A program made the position numbers and the translations under genes. A DNA stretch of 64,000 nt, taken from positions 124,001-188,000 of the forward strand of contig NZ_SISB01000004.1 of assembly GCF_004310295.1 (NCBI RefSeq). Reading direction: 5' to 3'. This DNA is from Pseudomonas sp. BGI-2. GTDB taxonomy: Bacteria; Pseudomonadota; Gammaproteobacteria; Pseudomonadales; Pseudomonadaceae. Below the pieces are notes generated by a model that made no database searches, had not been told where the DNA came from, and was given only the letters and a program-made list of their open reading frames with translations. Positions 14,810 through 23,410 of the stretch are shown here, in pieces (positions within the stretch are counted from its first letter, which is position 1; every line of letters begins with the position of its first letter).

Positions 14810-17305
14810 ATGATTCGCCGTTCGTTGCCCGCTGTTTTCGCTCTGATGTTCGCAGCCCCTTTGCTGGCAGCCCCTGCCGGCCAACAGACGCTGTTCAATT
14901 TTGTGCGCCCCGCCGACGTCGTCCAGGTGGCGACTCAGGATGCCAGCCTGCCGCAATCCAATGCGGAGCAAACGGCCGAAGGCGAAGTATTGCGTCGGGT
15001 GACGTTCAACCCGGTGGCGCAACCGACCTTGCGTCTGACCCCGCAAACCGGGGCCTGGGACTGGTCGCAGTCAGGCGTGATGAGCTTGCGCATCCAGAGC
15101 GCGATGGACTGGGCCGTGACCCTGTACGTGAAAATCCAGAGCAACGATGGCAAGACGCTGATCAGTCGTGTCGATTTGCCGGCCGGACCGGCGCAGACCC
15201 TGCTGGTGCCGCTGCAGCCGAGTTCGTCGCTGAGCCTGGGCATGAAGGCCGGGCCGCCGATGCCGATGACGTTTGACGGCCAACGCGTATTGCTGGCCAG
15301 CAGCGCCGGTGAGCTGGATCGCAGCCAGGTGGTGTCGGTCACGTTGTCGATGGATCAGCCGAAAGTGGCCCAAAGTATCTTGCTTGAGCGCTTCGGCGTG
15401 CAGGACGGTGAAGCGGTGACAAAGGCCGCTTATGGCGGCCTGGTGGACACCTATGGTCAATTGACCCGGGCCAAATGGCCGGAGAAGGTCAGTAGCGATG
15501 AGCAACTGAGAAGCGCCGCCGCCAAGGAACAGCAACAAACGAAAACCTGGCTCGCCGAGCGCGAGAAGACGTCACTGGACAAATTTGGTGGCTGGAACAA
15601 AGGACCGGCGTTCAAGGCCAGCGGTTTTTTCCGCACTGAAAAACGTGACGGTCGCTGGTACCTGGTGACTCCTGAAGGGCATCCGTTCTATTCGCTCGGG
15701 GTCAACACCGTGACCCCGGACGTCAACCAGACCTACATCGCCGGCCGCGAGTGGATGTTTGAATCCCTGCCAAAAACCGACGAGCCGCTGGCCAGCCACT
15801 ATGGCGAAGGCGACAACCGCGGCGGCAACGGCGCCGATCAGGGCCGTGGCTATAACGCCGGTCGCTGGTACGACTTTTATGGCGCTAACTTGCAGCGCCT
15901 GTATGGCGAACCTTGCGCGCTGGGCAGCGATACCAAGGCCGGTGTCGCCGAAGCGGTCGAGGCAACGGCCGATAAGGCGGCTGAGCAACCGGTCGCGCCG
16001 ACGACTGCCGAATCCGGTGTCGCCGAAGCTGCCAAGACCGGCGCAGTCGAAGCGGCTGCCGCGAAAGCCGTTGAGCAAGCCCCCGCCGAACCCTGCAAAG
16101 CGGTGGTTGATGAAAAACGCTGGGCCAGCCACACCCTGGATCGCCTGCAAGCCTGGGGTTTCAACACCGTCGGCAACTGGAGCGCCCCGGCGCTGGCCAA
16201 TGCTGACCGTGTGCCGTACACCCTGCCGCTGTCGATCGTCGGCGATTACGCCAGCATCAGTACCGGCACCGATTGGTGGGGCGGTATGCCCGACCCGTTT
16301 GACCCGCGTTTCGCCATGGCCACCGAACGGGCCGTGGCCATCGCTGCCCGCGACCACCGCGACGATCCCTGGCTGATCGGTTACTTCGCCGACAACGAAC
16401 TGGCCTGGGCCGGCCCCGGCGATGATCCGAAAGCCCGTTACGCGTTGGCCTATGGCACCTTGAAAATGACCACCGACGTGCCGGCCAAACGTGCGTTCCT
16501 CAAGCAATTGCGCGACAAGTACCGCAATCAGGCCGGCCTTTCCAAGGCCTGGGGCATCGACTTGCCTGCCTGGGAATTGATGGAAGACCCGGGCTTCGTG
16601 CCGCCGCTGCCAAGCGCCGAACACCCGGAAATCGAAGCCGACTTCAAATACTTCCAGAAGGTCTTCGCCGATACCTACTTCAAGACCCTCTCCGATTCGC
16701 TTAAGTGGCACGCGCCGAATCAGCTGTTGCTGGGCGGTCGCTTCGCCATCAGCACCCCGGAAGCCGTGGAGTCCTGCGCGCAGTATTGCGACGTGTTGAG
16801 CTTCAACATGTACACCCTGCAACCGCAGGACGGCTATGACTTCGCCAAATTGCGCAGCCTGGACAAACCGGTACTGATCACCGAGTTCAACTTCGGCTCT
16901 GCCGATCGCGGCCCGTTCTGGGGCGGCGTGACGCAATTGGCCAAGGAAGAAGACCGTGGGCCGGCGTATGCCAACTTCCTCAAACAAGCACTGAGCGAAC
17001 CGTCGATTGTCGGGGTGCACTGGTTTCAGTACCTCGATCAACCCGTGACCGGCCGTCTGCTGGATGGCGAGAACGGTCACTTTGGTCTGGTGGGCATTAC
17101 CGATCTGCCGTTCCAGGGCTTCGTCGACAGCGTGCGCAAGAGCAACCTGGCGACCGTCAATCAGTTGGGTAAAGAGGCCGAGAAGGCCAGGGCTGAAGCC
17201 GAAAAAGCCAGCCACGAGGGCGAGGGCGGCCGGAAAGCTGACGCCGGCAAAGATGCGGGGAAAGGTGCGGATCATGCGGGCGGGCATTCGGCCAACAGCC
17301 ACTGA
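14810..17305 (+). CDS. large exported glycoside hydrolase (GH-A clan, agarase/beta-galactosidase-like)
   Basis: The ATG at 14810 begins a clear signal peptide (MIRRSLPAVFALMFAAPLLA); the mature protein is about 810 residues. The N-terminal half has a carbohydrate-binding-like beta domain, then a TIM barrel introduced by RDGRWYLVTPEGHPFYSLG, a segment seen in agarase/GH50-like enzymes. Probable acid/base Glu is in YFADNELAWAG (near 529) and the nucleophile Glu in LITEFNFGSADRG (near 690). A low-complexity Ala/Glu/Val insertion fills residues about 377-428, and the last 45 residues are Lys/Glu/Ala/Gly-rich. The substrate is not known; a periplasmic exopolysaccharide role is possible. Confidence 0.75.
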   Translation: MIRRSLPAVFALMFAAPLLAAPAGQQTLFNFVRPADVVQVATQDASLPQSNAEQTAEGEVLRRVTFNPVAQPTLRLTPQTGAWDWSQSGVMSLRIQSAMDWAVTLYVKIQSNDGKTLISRVDLPAGPAQTLLVPLQPSSSLSLGMKAGPPMPMTFDGQRVLLASSAGELDRSQVVSVTLSMDQPKVAQSILLERFGVQDGEAVTKAAYGGLVDTYGQLTRAKWPEKVSSDEQLRSAAAKEQQQTKTWLAEREKTSLDKFGGWNKGPAFKASGFFRTEKRDGRWYLVTPEGHPFYSLGVNTVTPDVNQTYIAGREWMFESLPKTDEPLASHYGEGDNRGGNGADQGRGYNAGRWYDFYGANLQRLYGEPCALGSDTKAGVAEAVEATADKAAEQPVAPTTAESGVAEAAKTGAVEAAAAKAVEQAPAEPCKAVVDEKRWASHTLDRLQAWGFNTVGNWSAPALANADRVPYTLPLSIVGDYASISTGTDWWGGMPDPFDPRFAMATERAVAIAARDHRDDPWLIGYFADNELAWAGPGDDPKARYALAYGTLKMTTDVPAKRAFLKQLRDKYRNQAGLSKAWGIDLPAWELMEDPGFVPPLPSAEHPEIEADFKYFQKVFADTYFKTLSDSLKWHAPNQLLLGGRFAISTPEAVESCAQYCDVLSFNMYTLQPQDGYDFAKLRSLDKPVLITEFNFGSADRGPFWGGVTQLAKEEDRGPAYANFLKQALSEPSIVGVHWFQYLDQPVTGRLLDGENGHFGLVGITDLPFQGFVDSVRKSNLATVNQLGKEAEKARAEAEKASHEGEGGRKADAGKDAGKGADHAGGHSANSH

Positions 17306-17328
17306 GTCCTGCTGGACCGCGTTATCGT

Positions 17329-17393
17329 TCTTCGCGGGCAAGCCTCGCTCCTACAGGTCCGTGCGATCCGTAGGAGCGAGGCTTGCCCGCGAT
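17329..17393. repeat. REPIN
   Basis: CTTCGCGGGCAAGCCTCGCT followed 15 bp later by AGGAGCGAGGCTTGCCCGCG, opposite orientation. Its left half, with the GGACCGCGTTATCGTT flank, is identical over 44 bp to part of the repeat at 25959-26047. Confidence 0.85.
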
Positions 17394-17523
17394 GGCGCCC
17401 GCCAAGGCGCCACAAATTTCAGATCCAATCCACGGGCAACCGACCGCCCAGCCCGCACTTGTTCCCAAATCCCCCAAGGGCTGGAACAATGCGGACCACT
17501 TTGTAGAATTCGGGGAGTTGCGG

Positions 17524-18669
17524 GTGCAGATTCAGGGTCATTACGAGCTTAAGTTCGAAGCGGTACGCGAAGCTTTCGCGGCGCTGTTCGACGATCCTCA
17601 GGAACGTGGCGCGGCATTGTGCATCCGGGTCGGTGGCGAAACCGTCCTGGACCTTTGGGCCGGTACCGCCGACAAGGATGGCCTGGAAGCCTGGCACAGC
17701 GACACCATCGCTAACCTGTTCTCCTGCACCAAGACCTTCACCGCCGTCACGGCCCTGCAATTGGTGGCCGAAGGCAAGCTGCAACTGGATGCCCCGGTGG
17801 CTCGCTACTGGCCCGAATTCGCCGCCGCCGGCAAGGAGTCCGTCACCTTGCGTCAGTTGCTCTGCCATCAGGCCGGCCTGCCGGCGCTGCGCGAGTTACT
17901 GGCGCCTGAAGCGCTTTACGACTGGCACACCATGGTCGATGCCCTGTCCGCCGAAACGCCGTGGTGGACACCGGGCGAAGGTCACGGTTATGCGGCGATC
18001 ACCTACGGCTGGCTGGTGGGCGAGTTGCTGCGTCGTGTCGACGGTCGTGGGCCGGGCGCGTCCATTGTGGCGCGGGTTGCGAAGCCCTTGGGGCTGGATT
18101 TTCACGTTGGCCTGGCGGACGAAGAGTTCCACCGCGTGGCGCACATCGCGCGTGGCAAGGGCAATGTTGGCGATGCCGCCGCCCAGCGCTTGTTGCAAGT
18201 GACCATGCGTGAGCCGACCGCCATGACCACCCGGGCCTTCACCAACCCGCCGTCGATCATGACCAGCACCAACAAACCCGAATGGCGCCGGATGCAACAA
18301 CCGGCCGCCAATGGCCACGGTAACGCCCGTAGCCTCGCTGGTTTCTACGCCGGCCTGCTCGACGGCAGCCTGCTGGAAAGCGAAATGCTCGAGGAGCTGA
18401 CTCGCGAACACAGCATCGGCGAAGACAAGACTCTATTGACCCGGACCCGTTTTGGCCTGGGTTGCATGCTCGATCAACCGGATGTTCCCAATGCGACCTA
18501 CGGCCTCGGCCCACGGGCATTCGGCCACCCGGGCGCTGGCGGCTCCATCGGTTTTGCTGACCCGGAACACGATGTCGCCTTCGGTTTTGTGACAAATACC
18601 CTGGGGCCGTACGTCTTGATGGATCCACGCGCGCAGAAGCTAGCGCGAGTACTGGCCACTTGTCTGTAA
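17524..18669 (+). CDS. beta-lactamase-fold serine hydrolase (EstB/LAC1-like)
   Basis: The GTG at 17524 (VQIQGHYELKFEAVREAF) is preferred: GGGGAG sits six bases upstream, and the longer reading starts inside the REPIN. Product 381 residues. Active-site Ser-x-x-Lys is in LFSCTKTF, the tyrosine in AITYGWLVG, and the third motif HPGAGGSIG near the C-terminus. These fit class C beta-lactamase-like esterases. No signal peptide is seen, so it probably acts in the cytoplasm on an unknown ester or amide. Confidence 0.85.
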   Translation: MQIQGHYELKFEAVREAFAALFDDPQERGAALCIRVGGETVLDLWAGTADKDGLEAWHSDTIANLFSCTKTFTAVTALQLVAEGKLQLDAPVARYWPEFAAAGKESVTLRQLLCHQAGLPALRELLAPEALYDWHTMVDALSAETPWWTPGEGHGYAAITYGWLVGELLRRVDGRGPGASIVARVAKPLGLDFHVGLADEEFHRVAHIARGKGNVGDAAAQRLLQVTMREPTAMTTRAFTNPPSIMTSTNKPEWRRMQQPAANGHGNARSLAGFYAGLLDGSLLESEMLEELTREHSIGEDKTLLTRTRFGLGCMLDQPDVPNATYGLGPRAFGHPGAGGSIGFADPEHDVAFGFVTNTLGPYVLMDPRAQKLARVLATCL

Positions 18670-18783
18670 AACGCACTCACGGGCTCCAGGGTCGGAACCC
18701 GAAGGCCTTTATGGTTTCCAAGCGTCTGTTTATCCGGGTCACGCCGGCCTGATTTTTTATGACTTCATTTTTGTGGATATCCA

Positions 18784-19902
18784 ATGTCATTCAATAAAAC
18801 CACCCTTGCCTTGGCCCTGTGCGTCGCTATCACCGGTTGTGCACAGACTCCACAAAGTGATTCGGATGGCAGCAGCTGGTGGCCGTTCGGCTCCTCCGAC
18901 AAAGTCGCGGTGAAAGAGCCAGCCCCTGCTCCAGCTCCAGCTCCAGCCCCAGCCCCTTTGAAACCTGCCGTCGCCGCTCCAGTGGCCAAGGCTGAAAGCT
19001 CCAGCCCGTGGTACTGGCCGTTCGGCTCCGATGAAGTGGTCGACAAAAAGCCAGAAGTAAAACCTGAAGCCAAGCCTGTCGAAGTGGCCAAGGCTGAAGC
19101 CGATGCCGGTGGCAAATGGTGGTGGCCGTTCGGTGGTAAAGAACAACCGACCGCCAAAGTCGTGCCGATGCCGGATCCTAAAGTCACCCAGGCCTGGCTC
19201 GACGATTACGAGCCGCGCCTGCGCGAAGCGATCAAGGACAGCAACCTGAAACTTGAGCGCCGTGAAAACGTGTTGGTGGTTATCGCGCCGGTAGAAGGCT
19301 CGTTCAACCCGGACCGTCCGGCCATGCTGCTGCCGGTGACCCTCGGCCCGTTCACTCGCGTCGCGAAAATCCTTGAAGTCGATCCAAAGACTGCCGTGCT
19401 GGTGCTCGGCCACAGCGATACCTCGGGCGCTGCACCGGCCAACGTAAAGCTGAGCCAGGAGCGTGCACAAGCCGTGGCCGCAATTTTCCGCCTCAGCGGT
19501 TTGCAGCGTGATCGTCTGATGCTGCGCGGTATGGGCGGCGAAGCCCCGCGTGCTGCCAACGACAGCAATGAAGGCCGTGCCTTGAACCGTCGTGTGGAAT
19601 TGCTGGTGACTCCGCAAAACACCATGGTCGCGCTGCTGAGCAAGTACAACATGCCGGCTCCGGCGCCAGTGAAGATGGTCACTGCCCAAGACGTCAAGCC
19701 AGTGGTCAAGCTGGTTACCCCTGCGCCAGCCGCGAAGAAAGCGGCTGTGCCTGCTGCGAAAAAAGCCCCGGCCAAGAAAGCGGCCAAGGCTCCAGCCAAG
19801 AAAACACCGGCTAAAACTGCAACGCCTGCGAAAAAAACGGCGCCAGCCAAAGCCGCAGCGGCGGACAAGAAAGTCGTTACCGCCGATGCAGACAAAAAGT
19901 AA
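18784..19902 (+). CDS. OmpA-family lipoprotein with three WPFG repeats and Lys/Ala tail
   Basis: A 372-residue lipoprotein (lipobox ITGCAQ). The N-terminal 120 residues have three WPFG units (SSWWPFGSS about 30, WYWPFGSDE about 78, WWWPFGGKE about 113) linked by Pro/Ala/Lys-rich spacers. The middle is an OmpA peptidoglycan-binding domain with VLGHSDTSGAAPANVKLSQE and RALNRRVELLV. The last 60 residues are Ala/Lys/Pro repeats (AAKKA, APAKK) like histone H1 tails. The tail may contact anionic polymers. The repeats are unexplained. It lies 24 bp upstream of pdxH. Confidence 0.8.
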   Translation: MSFNKTTLALALCVAITGCAQTPQSDSDGSSWWPFGSSDKVAVKEPAPAPAPAPAPAPLKPAVAAPVAKAESSSPWYWPFGSDEVVDKKPEVKPEAKPVEVAKAEADAGGKWWWPFGGKEQPTAKVVPMPDPKVTQAWLDDYEPRLREAIKDSNLKLERRENVLVVIAPVEGSFNPDRPAMLLPVTLGPFTRVAKILEVDPKTAVLVLGHSDTSGAAPANVKLSQERAQAVAAIFRLSGLQRDRLMLRGMGGEAPRAANDSNEGRALNRRVELLVTPQNTMVALLSKYNMPAPAPVKMVTAQDVKPVVKLVTPAPAAKKAAVPAAKKAPAKKAAKAPAKKTPAKTATPAKKTAPAKAAAADKKVVTADADKK

Positions 19903-19926
19903 TTCGTTAACCAAAAGGAATGCGCA

Positions 19927-20574
19927 ATGACCCAGGGCCTGGCTGATATGCGTCGCGACTACACCCGTGATGGCCTGACCGAGGCGCAAGCCCCGGCCGA
20001 GCCGTTCGGGCTGTTCCATCAGTGGTTTGCCGACGCGGTGAAAACCGAGCAACCGCCGGTGGAGGCCAATGCCATGACCCTGGCCACGGTCGATCAGGAC
20101 GGTCGGCCGCATTGCCGCATTCTGCTGCTCAAGGGCCTGGACGAGGAGGGCTTCACCTTCTTCACCAACTACGACAGCGCCAAAGGCCAGCATCTGGCGG
20201 CGAACCCGTTCGCCGCCATGACGTTTTTCTGGCCGACCCTGGAGCGTCAGGTGCGCATTGAAGGGCGGGTGGTGAAGGTCGCGGCTGAAGAGTCCGACGC
20301 CTATTTCCAGGTCCGCCCGCTGGGCAGTCGCCTCGGTGCCTGGGCTTCGCCCCAAAGCCGCGTGATTGCCGATCGCGCTGAACTGGAAGCGCTGCTCAAG
20401 AACACCGAGCAACGCTTCAGCGACACTCAGCCTCATTGCCCGGAACACTGGGGCGGTTACCGCTTGCTACCCGAGCGCATCGAGTTCTGGCAAGGCCGTC
20501 CGAGCCGCCTGCACGATCGCCTCAACTACCGTTTGCAAGGCGCCGACTGGATTCTTGAACGTCTGGCACCTTAA
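19927..20574 (+). CDS. pdxH: pyridoxamine 5'-phosphate oxidase
   Basis: A 215-residue FMN enzyme that oxidises PMP and PNP to pyridoxal 5'-phosphate, the last step of vitamin B6 synthesis and salvage. Landmarks: [21 protein letters not shown] in the FMN-binding barrel, [29 protein letters not shown], and the C-terminal family signature with [11 protein letters not shown] and ILERLAP. Length and termini are those of the family. Confidence 0.95.
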   Translation: MTQGLADMRRDYTRDGLTEAQAPAEPFGLFHQWFADAVKTEQPPVEANAMTLATVDQDGRPHCRILLLKGLDEEGFTFFTNYDSAKGQHLAANPFAAMTFFWPTLERQVRIEGRVVKVAAEESDAYFQVRPLGSRLGAWASPQSRVIADRAELEALLKNTEQRFSDTQPHCPEHWGGYRLLPERIEFWQGRPSRLHDRLNYRLQGADWILERLAP

Positions 20575-20579
20575 GCAGT

Positions 20580-20816
20580 CTACCGATCGGGATAGCCCGC
20601 CGCAGCGGCTTCAAGCCACTGGGGCAGGTCCCGGCGCTTGATCTTCTGCGCCTTAGCGCTTGCCAGTTGTTCGAGCATGAACGCTTTTTTCTGCTCGTCT
20701 TTACCCGCCAGTGCCAACGCCAGATCGCGGTCCATCCAGCGTTTGATCCGCACGTACAGCCACCAATGGAAGTACAAACCGGCGACAGTGGTGACGACAA
20801 TGATGAAGTAATCCAT
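20580..20816 (-). CDS. small single-pass membrane protein
   Basis: A 78-residue protein, MDYFIIVVTTVAGLYFHWWL, with one N-terminal membrane helix followed by a basic amphipathic segment (IKRWMDRDLALALAGKDEQKKAF) and a cytoplasmic tail. Convergent with pdxH, 6 bp away. Family not recognised beyond conserved pseudomonad hypothetical. Confidence 0.65.
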   Translation of the reverse strand: MDYFIIVVTTVAGLYFHWWLYVRIKRWMDRDLALALAGKDEQKKAFMLEQLASAKAQKIKRRDLPQWLEAAAAGYPDR

Positions 20817-20981
20817 GAAAATCCTTGGGTCGGTGGCGCAGATTTTTCAATTTGCCGCTACTGTGTGGTGAGTCCGAGGCGCCTGTACCGGGCCTGAATG
20901 AAACCATTTTTATCCGGGCGATGCCGTGACAGGCGTCAAGCTGCGGAGTTTAATGAATACCTGTCCTTTGGAGTTGATGCT

Positions 20982-21446
20982 ATGCGTAAGTCTGTTCTGC
21001 TGGTTGCTTCCTTTTCCACGATGGCGATGTTGCTCACTGGCTGCCAATCGAGCCTGACCGGTGACTCCTACTCCCGTGACGAAGCGCGTCGTGTGCAGAC
21101 CGTTCGCATGGGCACCATCGAATCCCTGCGCCCGGTGAAAATCGAAGGCACCAAGACCCCGATCGGCGGCGCAGCGGGCGCAGTGGTCGGCGGTGTCGGC
21201 GGTAGCGCCATCGGCGGCGGTCGTGGCAGCATCGTGGCGGCGGTTATCGGCGCCGTCGCTGGCGGCCTGCTCGGCTCGGCCACCGAAGAAGGCCTGACCC
21301 GTGCCCAAGGCGTCGAAATCACCGTACGTGAAGACGACGGCAGCATGCGCGCCTATGTGCAGCAGGTTCAGGAGAATGAAGTGTTCCGTGTGGGCGAGCG
21401 GGTGCGGATTGCTACTGTAGATGGGACAAGCCGCGTTTCGCACTAA
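20982..21446 (+). CDS. glycine-zipper 2TM lipoprotein (SlyB/PcpY-like)
   Basis: The ATG at 20982 (MRKSVLLVASFSTMAMLLTG) begins a lipoprotein signal with lipobox LTGCQS; an upstream in-frame ATG would place it inside the protein. Product 154 residues. It has a glycine zipper (GGAAGAVVGGVGGSAIGGG and IGAVAGGLLGSATEEG) that forms two small membrane-embedded helices, then a beta C-terminal domain (VEITVREDDGSMRAYVQQ). Family members are outer-membrane stress lipoproteins. Confidence 0.85.
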   Translation: MRKSVLLVASFSTMAMLLTGCQSSLTGDSYSRDEARRVQTVRMGTIESLRPVKIEGTKTPIGGAAGAVVGGVGGSAIGGGRGSIVAAVIGAVAGGLLGSATEEGLTRAQGVEITVREDDGSMRAYVQQVQENEVFRVGERVRIATVDGTSRVSH

Positions 21447-21466
21447 GCGGGAACGAGCGGTAAAAG

Positions 21467-21500
21467 AAAACCCCGATCAGGTGACTGGTTGGGGTTTTTT
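21467..21500 (+). terminator. rho-independent terminator
   Basis: CCCCGATCA, six-base loop, TGGTTGGGG then TTTTTT, right after the glycine-zipper lipoprotein. Two pairs in the stem are imperfect. Confidence 0.7.
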
Positions 21501-21513
21501 GTGTCTGGGGCTT

Positions 21514-21744
21514 TCACACATTGCAAGTAAGTTGGAAGTGGTGGTCTGGATCGTGAATGGACTTTCCTATCAGCCGTTCGATCGCTGACAGTTGCAATGG
21601 GGACAGGTTGTAACCTTCCCAGCCTTGCTGATTTGAACTCCACCCCATGATTGATTTCAGTTGGTCATACAATCCGTCGGGTACATCTACCTTGAAGGCG
21701 AGGAATTCAGTTTCGATATCGAAAGCTTCAACGCGATAAATCAA
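21514..21744 (-). CDS. small protein of the pyocin locus (DUF7683-like)
   Basis: A 76-residue acidic-neutral protein starting at a TTG (MIYRVEAFDIETEFLAFKVD). It contains the motif SSNQQGWEGYNLSPLQLSAIERLIG. It lies 56 bp beyond the E3-type immunity gene on the same strand. I recall similar small proteins (DUF7683) near bacteriocin genes; a second immunity or orphan immunity role is inferred from position only. Confidence 0.5.
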   Translation of the reverse strand: MIYRVEAFDIETEFLAFKVDVPDGLYDQLKSIMGWSSNQQGWEGYNLSPLQLSAIERLIGKSIHDPDHHFQLTCNV

Positions 21745-21800
21745 TACTCAGCGCCTTCTGTGGACAAGGGGGTTGAGAACGGGCCAGCGTACTTGTTCGA

Positions 21801-22055
21801 TTACCAATTTTCGCGGTAGTCAAAAGAGATTTGGTAGTCAGAGTCGGTGATTTCAATCGTGTGGCGAAAGTAAGGTTGGATAATGGCGAGCCATTGGCTA
21901 CCAACATTAAAACCTCCGTTGTTAATGTTGTTCTCTACAGGGATTCCGAGAGCATTAAGTACAGATTCATCATCGCCCAGATCATCAGAGAACTCTTCGC
22001 CCTGAAAATTTTCCGTTTGCTTGTCAAACCATTCCAGCCTTAGTTTTAATCCCAT
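21801..22055 (-). CDS. colicin E3-type immunity protein
   Basis: The ATG at 22055 (MGLKLRLEWFDKQTENFQGE) gives 84 residues, the length of ImmE3, and aligns with the family from the first residue; the longer reading is rejected. Landmarks: GLKLxLxWFDKxTExFxGEE, NNINNGGFNV and PYFRHTIEITDSDYQISFDY. It binds the cytotoxic domain of the upstream toxin and blocks ribosome cleavage. Its start is 7 bp after the toxin stop, so the pair is coupled. Confidence 0.9.
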   Translation of the reverse strand: MGLKLRLEWFDKQTENFQGEEFSDDLGDDESVLNALGIPVENNINNGGFNVGSQWLAIIQPYFRHTIEITDSDYQISFDYRENW

Positions 22056-22062
22056 CGTCGTC

Positions 22063-23289
22063 TCACAAGTATTTTTTAGGAATGTTTCGTTTAGATTGAG
22101 CATCATCCCGTCGCTCACCTGTTACAGGATCAAACGCTCCCAGGTGGCTGCCATCACTTGCGCGGTACTCTTCCAGCTCGCCATGCATAGAGTCCCACTC
22201 ATAAATCTTTTTACCTTTTGCATCTGTCCACCGCGGTCTTAAGCCCCCACCTCCTTGCACAGGGTTCATTTTCTTGGCTGTTTTAAGGCCAGGAAATGCA
22301 ATTATTTCTTCGGTCTTCGGTACTGGATGATAACCGTGACCCGCTTCTGGTAAACCTTTACGAGGAGCGCTGACGACAATGTAAAGCGGTAAAACTCCGG
22401 AACCCACCGGAAACACAAGAATGAAATCCTTGTAATCAGGCGGATAAACCGGATCGACGATGATACTTTCAGCCTGTTTCGTCGGCGGATAAACCCAAAT
22501 ATGCGGCGCTTGCGGTGCAGCCTCCAGCGCTGGAATACCAAGGATGTCCGAACCATCCACAGCCGGTGTCCAGATCAGCTCAACCCCATCCCCCAGGTCC
22601 GCCACCTGCTGACTACCGCGCAACGTGAACTGCACAACATCAACCATTTCCCAATCGCGGTTCTTGCCGGTATAGAAGCCATACCCCTTGAGACGGCCAT
22701 CAGCCTGTTGCTCAACCTGTAGACGAACGCGGGTTCTCGCCTGTTTCAAGGCACGCAACTGATCTTCGGTATAGAGCGCACTGTCGCCCAGGCTTGGCGT
22801 CCAGAACAACGCGGCCACCGTGGCCAATGCGGTGGCCCCGGCAACGCCGATTGCTGCGGCTGGAGCAGTGAGAGACGGAGCGCGAAGTGCCATTCGGCCA
22901 ATGCCAAGCGAGACGGTACTGCCGCTGATGGTTTCAAGATTCAGCAGCCCGGCATCGTCTGCTTCACGGGCGCCGAGCCAGGCGACTTCCCCGTAATCCT
23001 TGAGGCTGCCGGTGGGCACCATGCCCGAAGGATTCGAGTAATCGATGATGGCGTCCGGCAGCTTGCAGGACTTGGCGAAGACGCATCCCGCACGAACGGA
23101 TTCGTGCTTTTTGGCGACGACCTCACGGCTGCGTTCGAAGGCTTCTTGCCTCGCGAGCATCGCATCGTAAGCGTTTTGTCGGGCGTCCCGCTCGGCCAGT
23201 TCGGTGGCCGTCATGAAGCGGTGGGTGACGTGATGTCCGTCGCCGGACGGCGGGTTTTTAACCCTGGGGACTTCCTTGTTTCCAGCCAC
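22063..23289 (-). CDS. S-type pyocin-like toxin with colicin E3-type 16S rRNase domain
   Basis: The GTG at 23289 (VAGNKEVPRVKNPPSGDGHH) has AAGGAAG before it; an ATG at 23304 is an alternative. Product 408 residues. The C-terminus matches the colicin E3 rRNase: PRWTDAKGKKIYEWDSMHGE carries the Asp, His and Glu expected for cleavage of 16S rRNA at the decoding site, followed by EYRASDGSHLGAFDPVTGE and KRNIPKKYL. The middle is an S-type pyocin domain (LYTEDQLRALKQARTR, IWVYPPTKQAESI). The long receptor-binding region of classical S pyocins is absent, as is a TonB box. Export by a contact-dependent system such as T6SS is possible but not shown. Confidence 0.85.
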   Translation of the reverse strand: MAGNKEVPRVKNPPSGDGHHVTHRFMTATELAERDARQNAYDAMLARQEAFERSREVVAKKHESVRAGCVFAKSCKLPDAIIDYSNPSGMVPTGSLKDYGEVAWLGAREADDAGLLNLETISGSTVSLGIGRMALRAPSLTAPAAAIGVAGATALATVAALFWTPSLGDSALYTEDQLRALKQARTRVRLQVEQQADGRLKGYGFYTGKNRDWEMVDVVQFTLRGSQQVADLGDGVELIWTPAVDGSDILGIPALEAAPQAPHIWVYPPTKQAESIIVDPVYPPDYKDFILVFPVGSGVLPLYIVVSAPRKGLPEAGHGYHPVPKTEEIIAFPGLKTAKKMNPVQGGGGLRPRWTDAKGKKIYEWDSMHGELEEYRASDGSHLGAFDPVTGERRDDAQSKRNIPKKYL

Positions 23290-23410
23290 TGATCTTCCTT
23301 GCATTCGTACGTCGACAGCCCCAAAAAAGTGGGCTGTGCGACGTTAACGAACGAGGTTAAACGTGGCTGTAGGACGAATCCTGAATGTCGTTAAGAGTGT
23401 TCTCTATCAC

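Noticed and set aside
15572..17341. 589-residue open frame antisense to the glycoside hydrolase
   Set aside because: Shadow; the start lies in the REPIN and the sequence has no recognisable fold.
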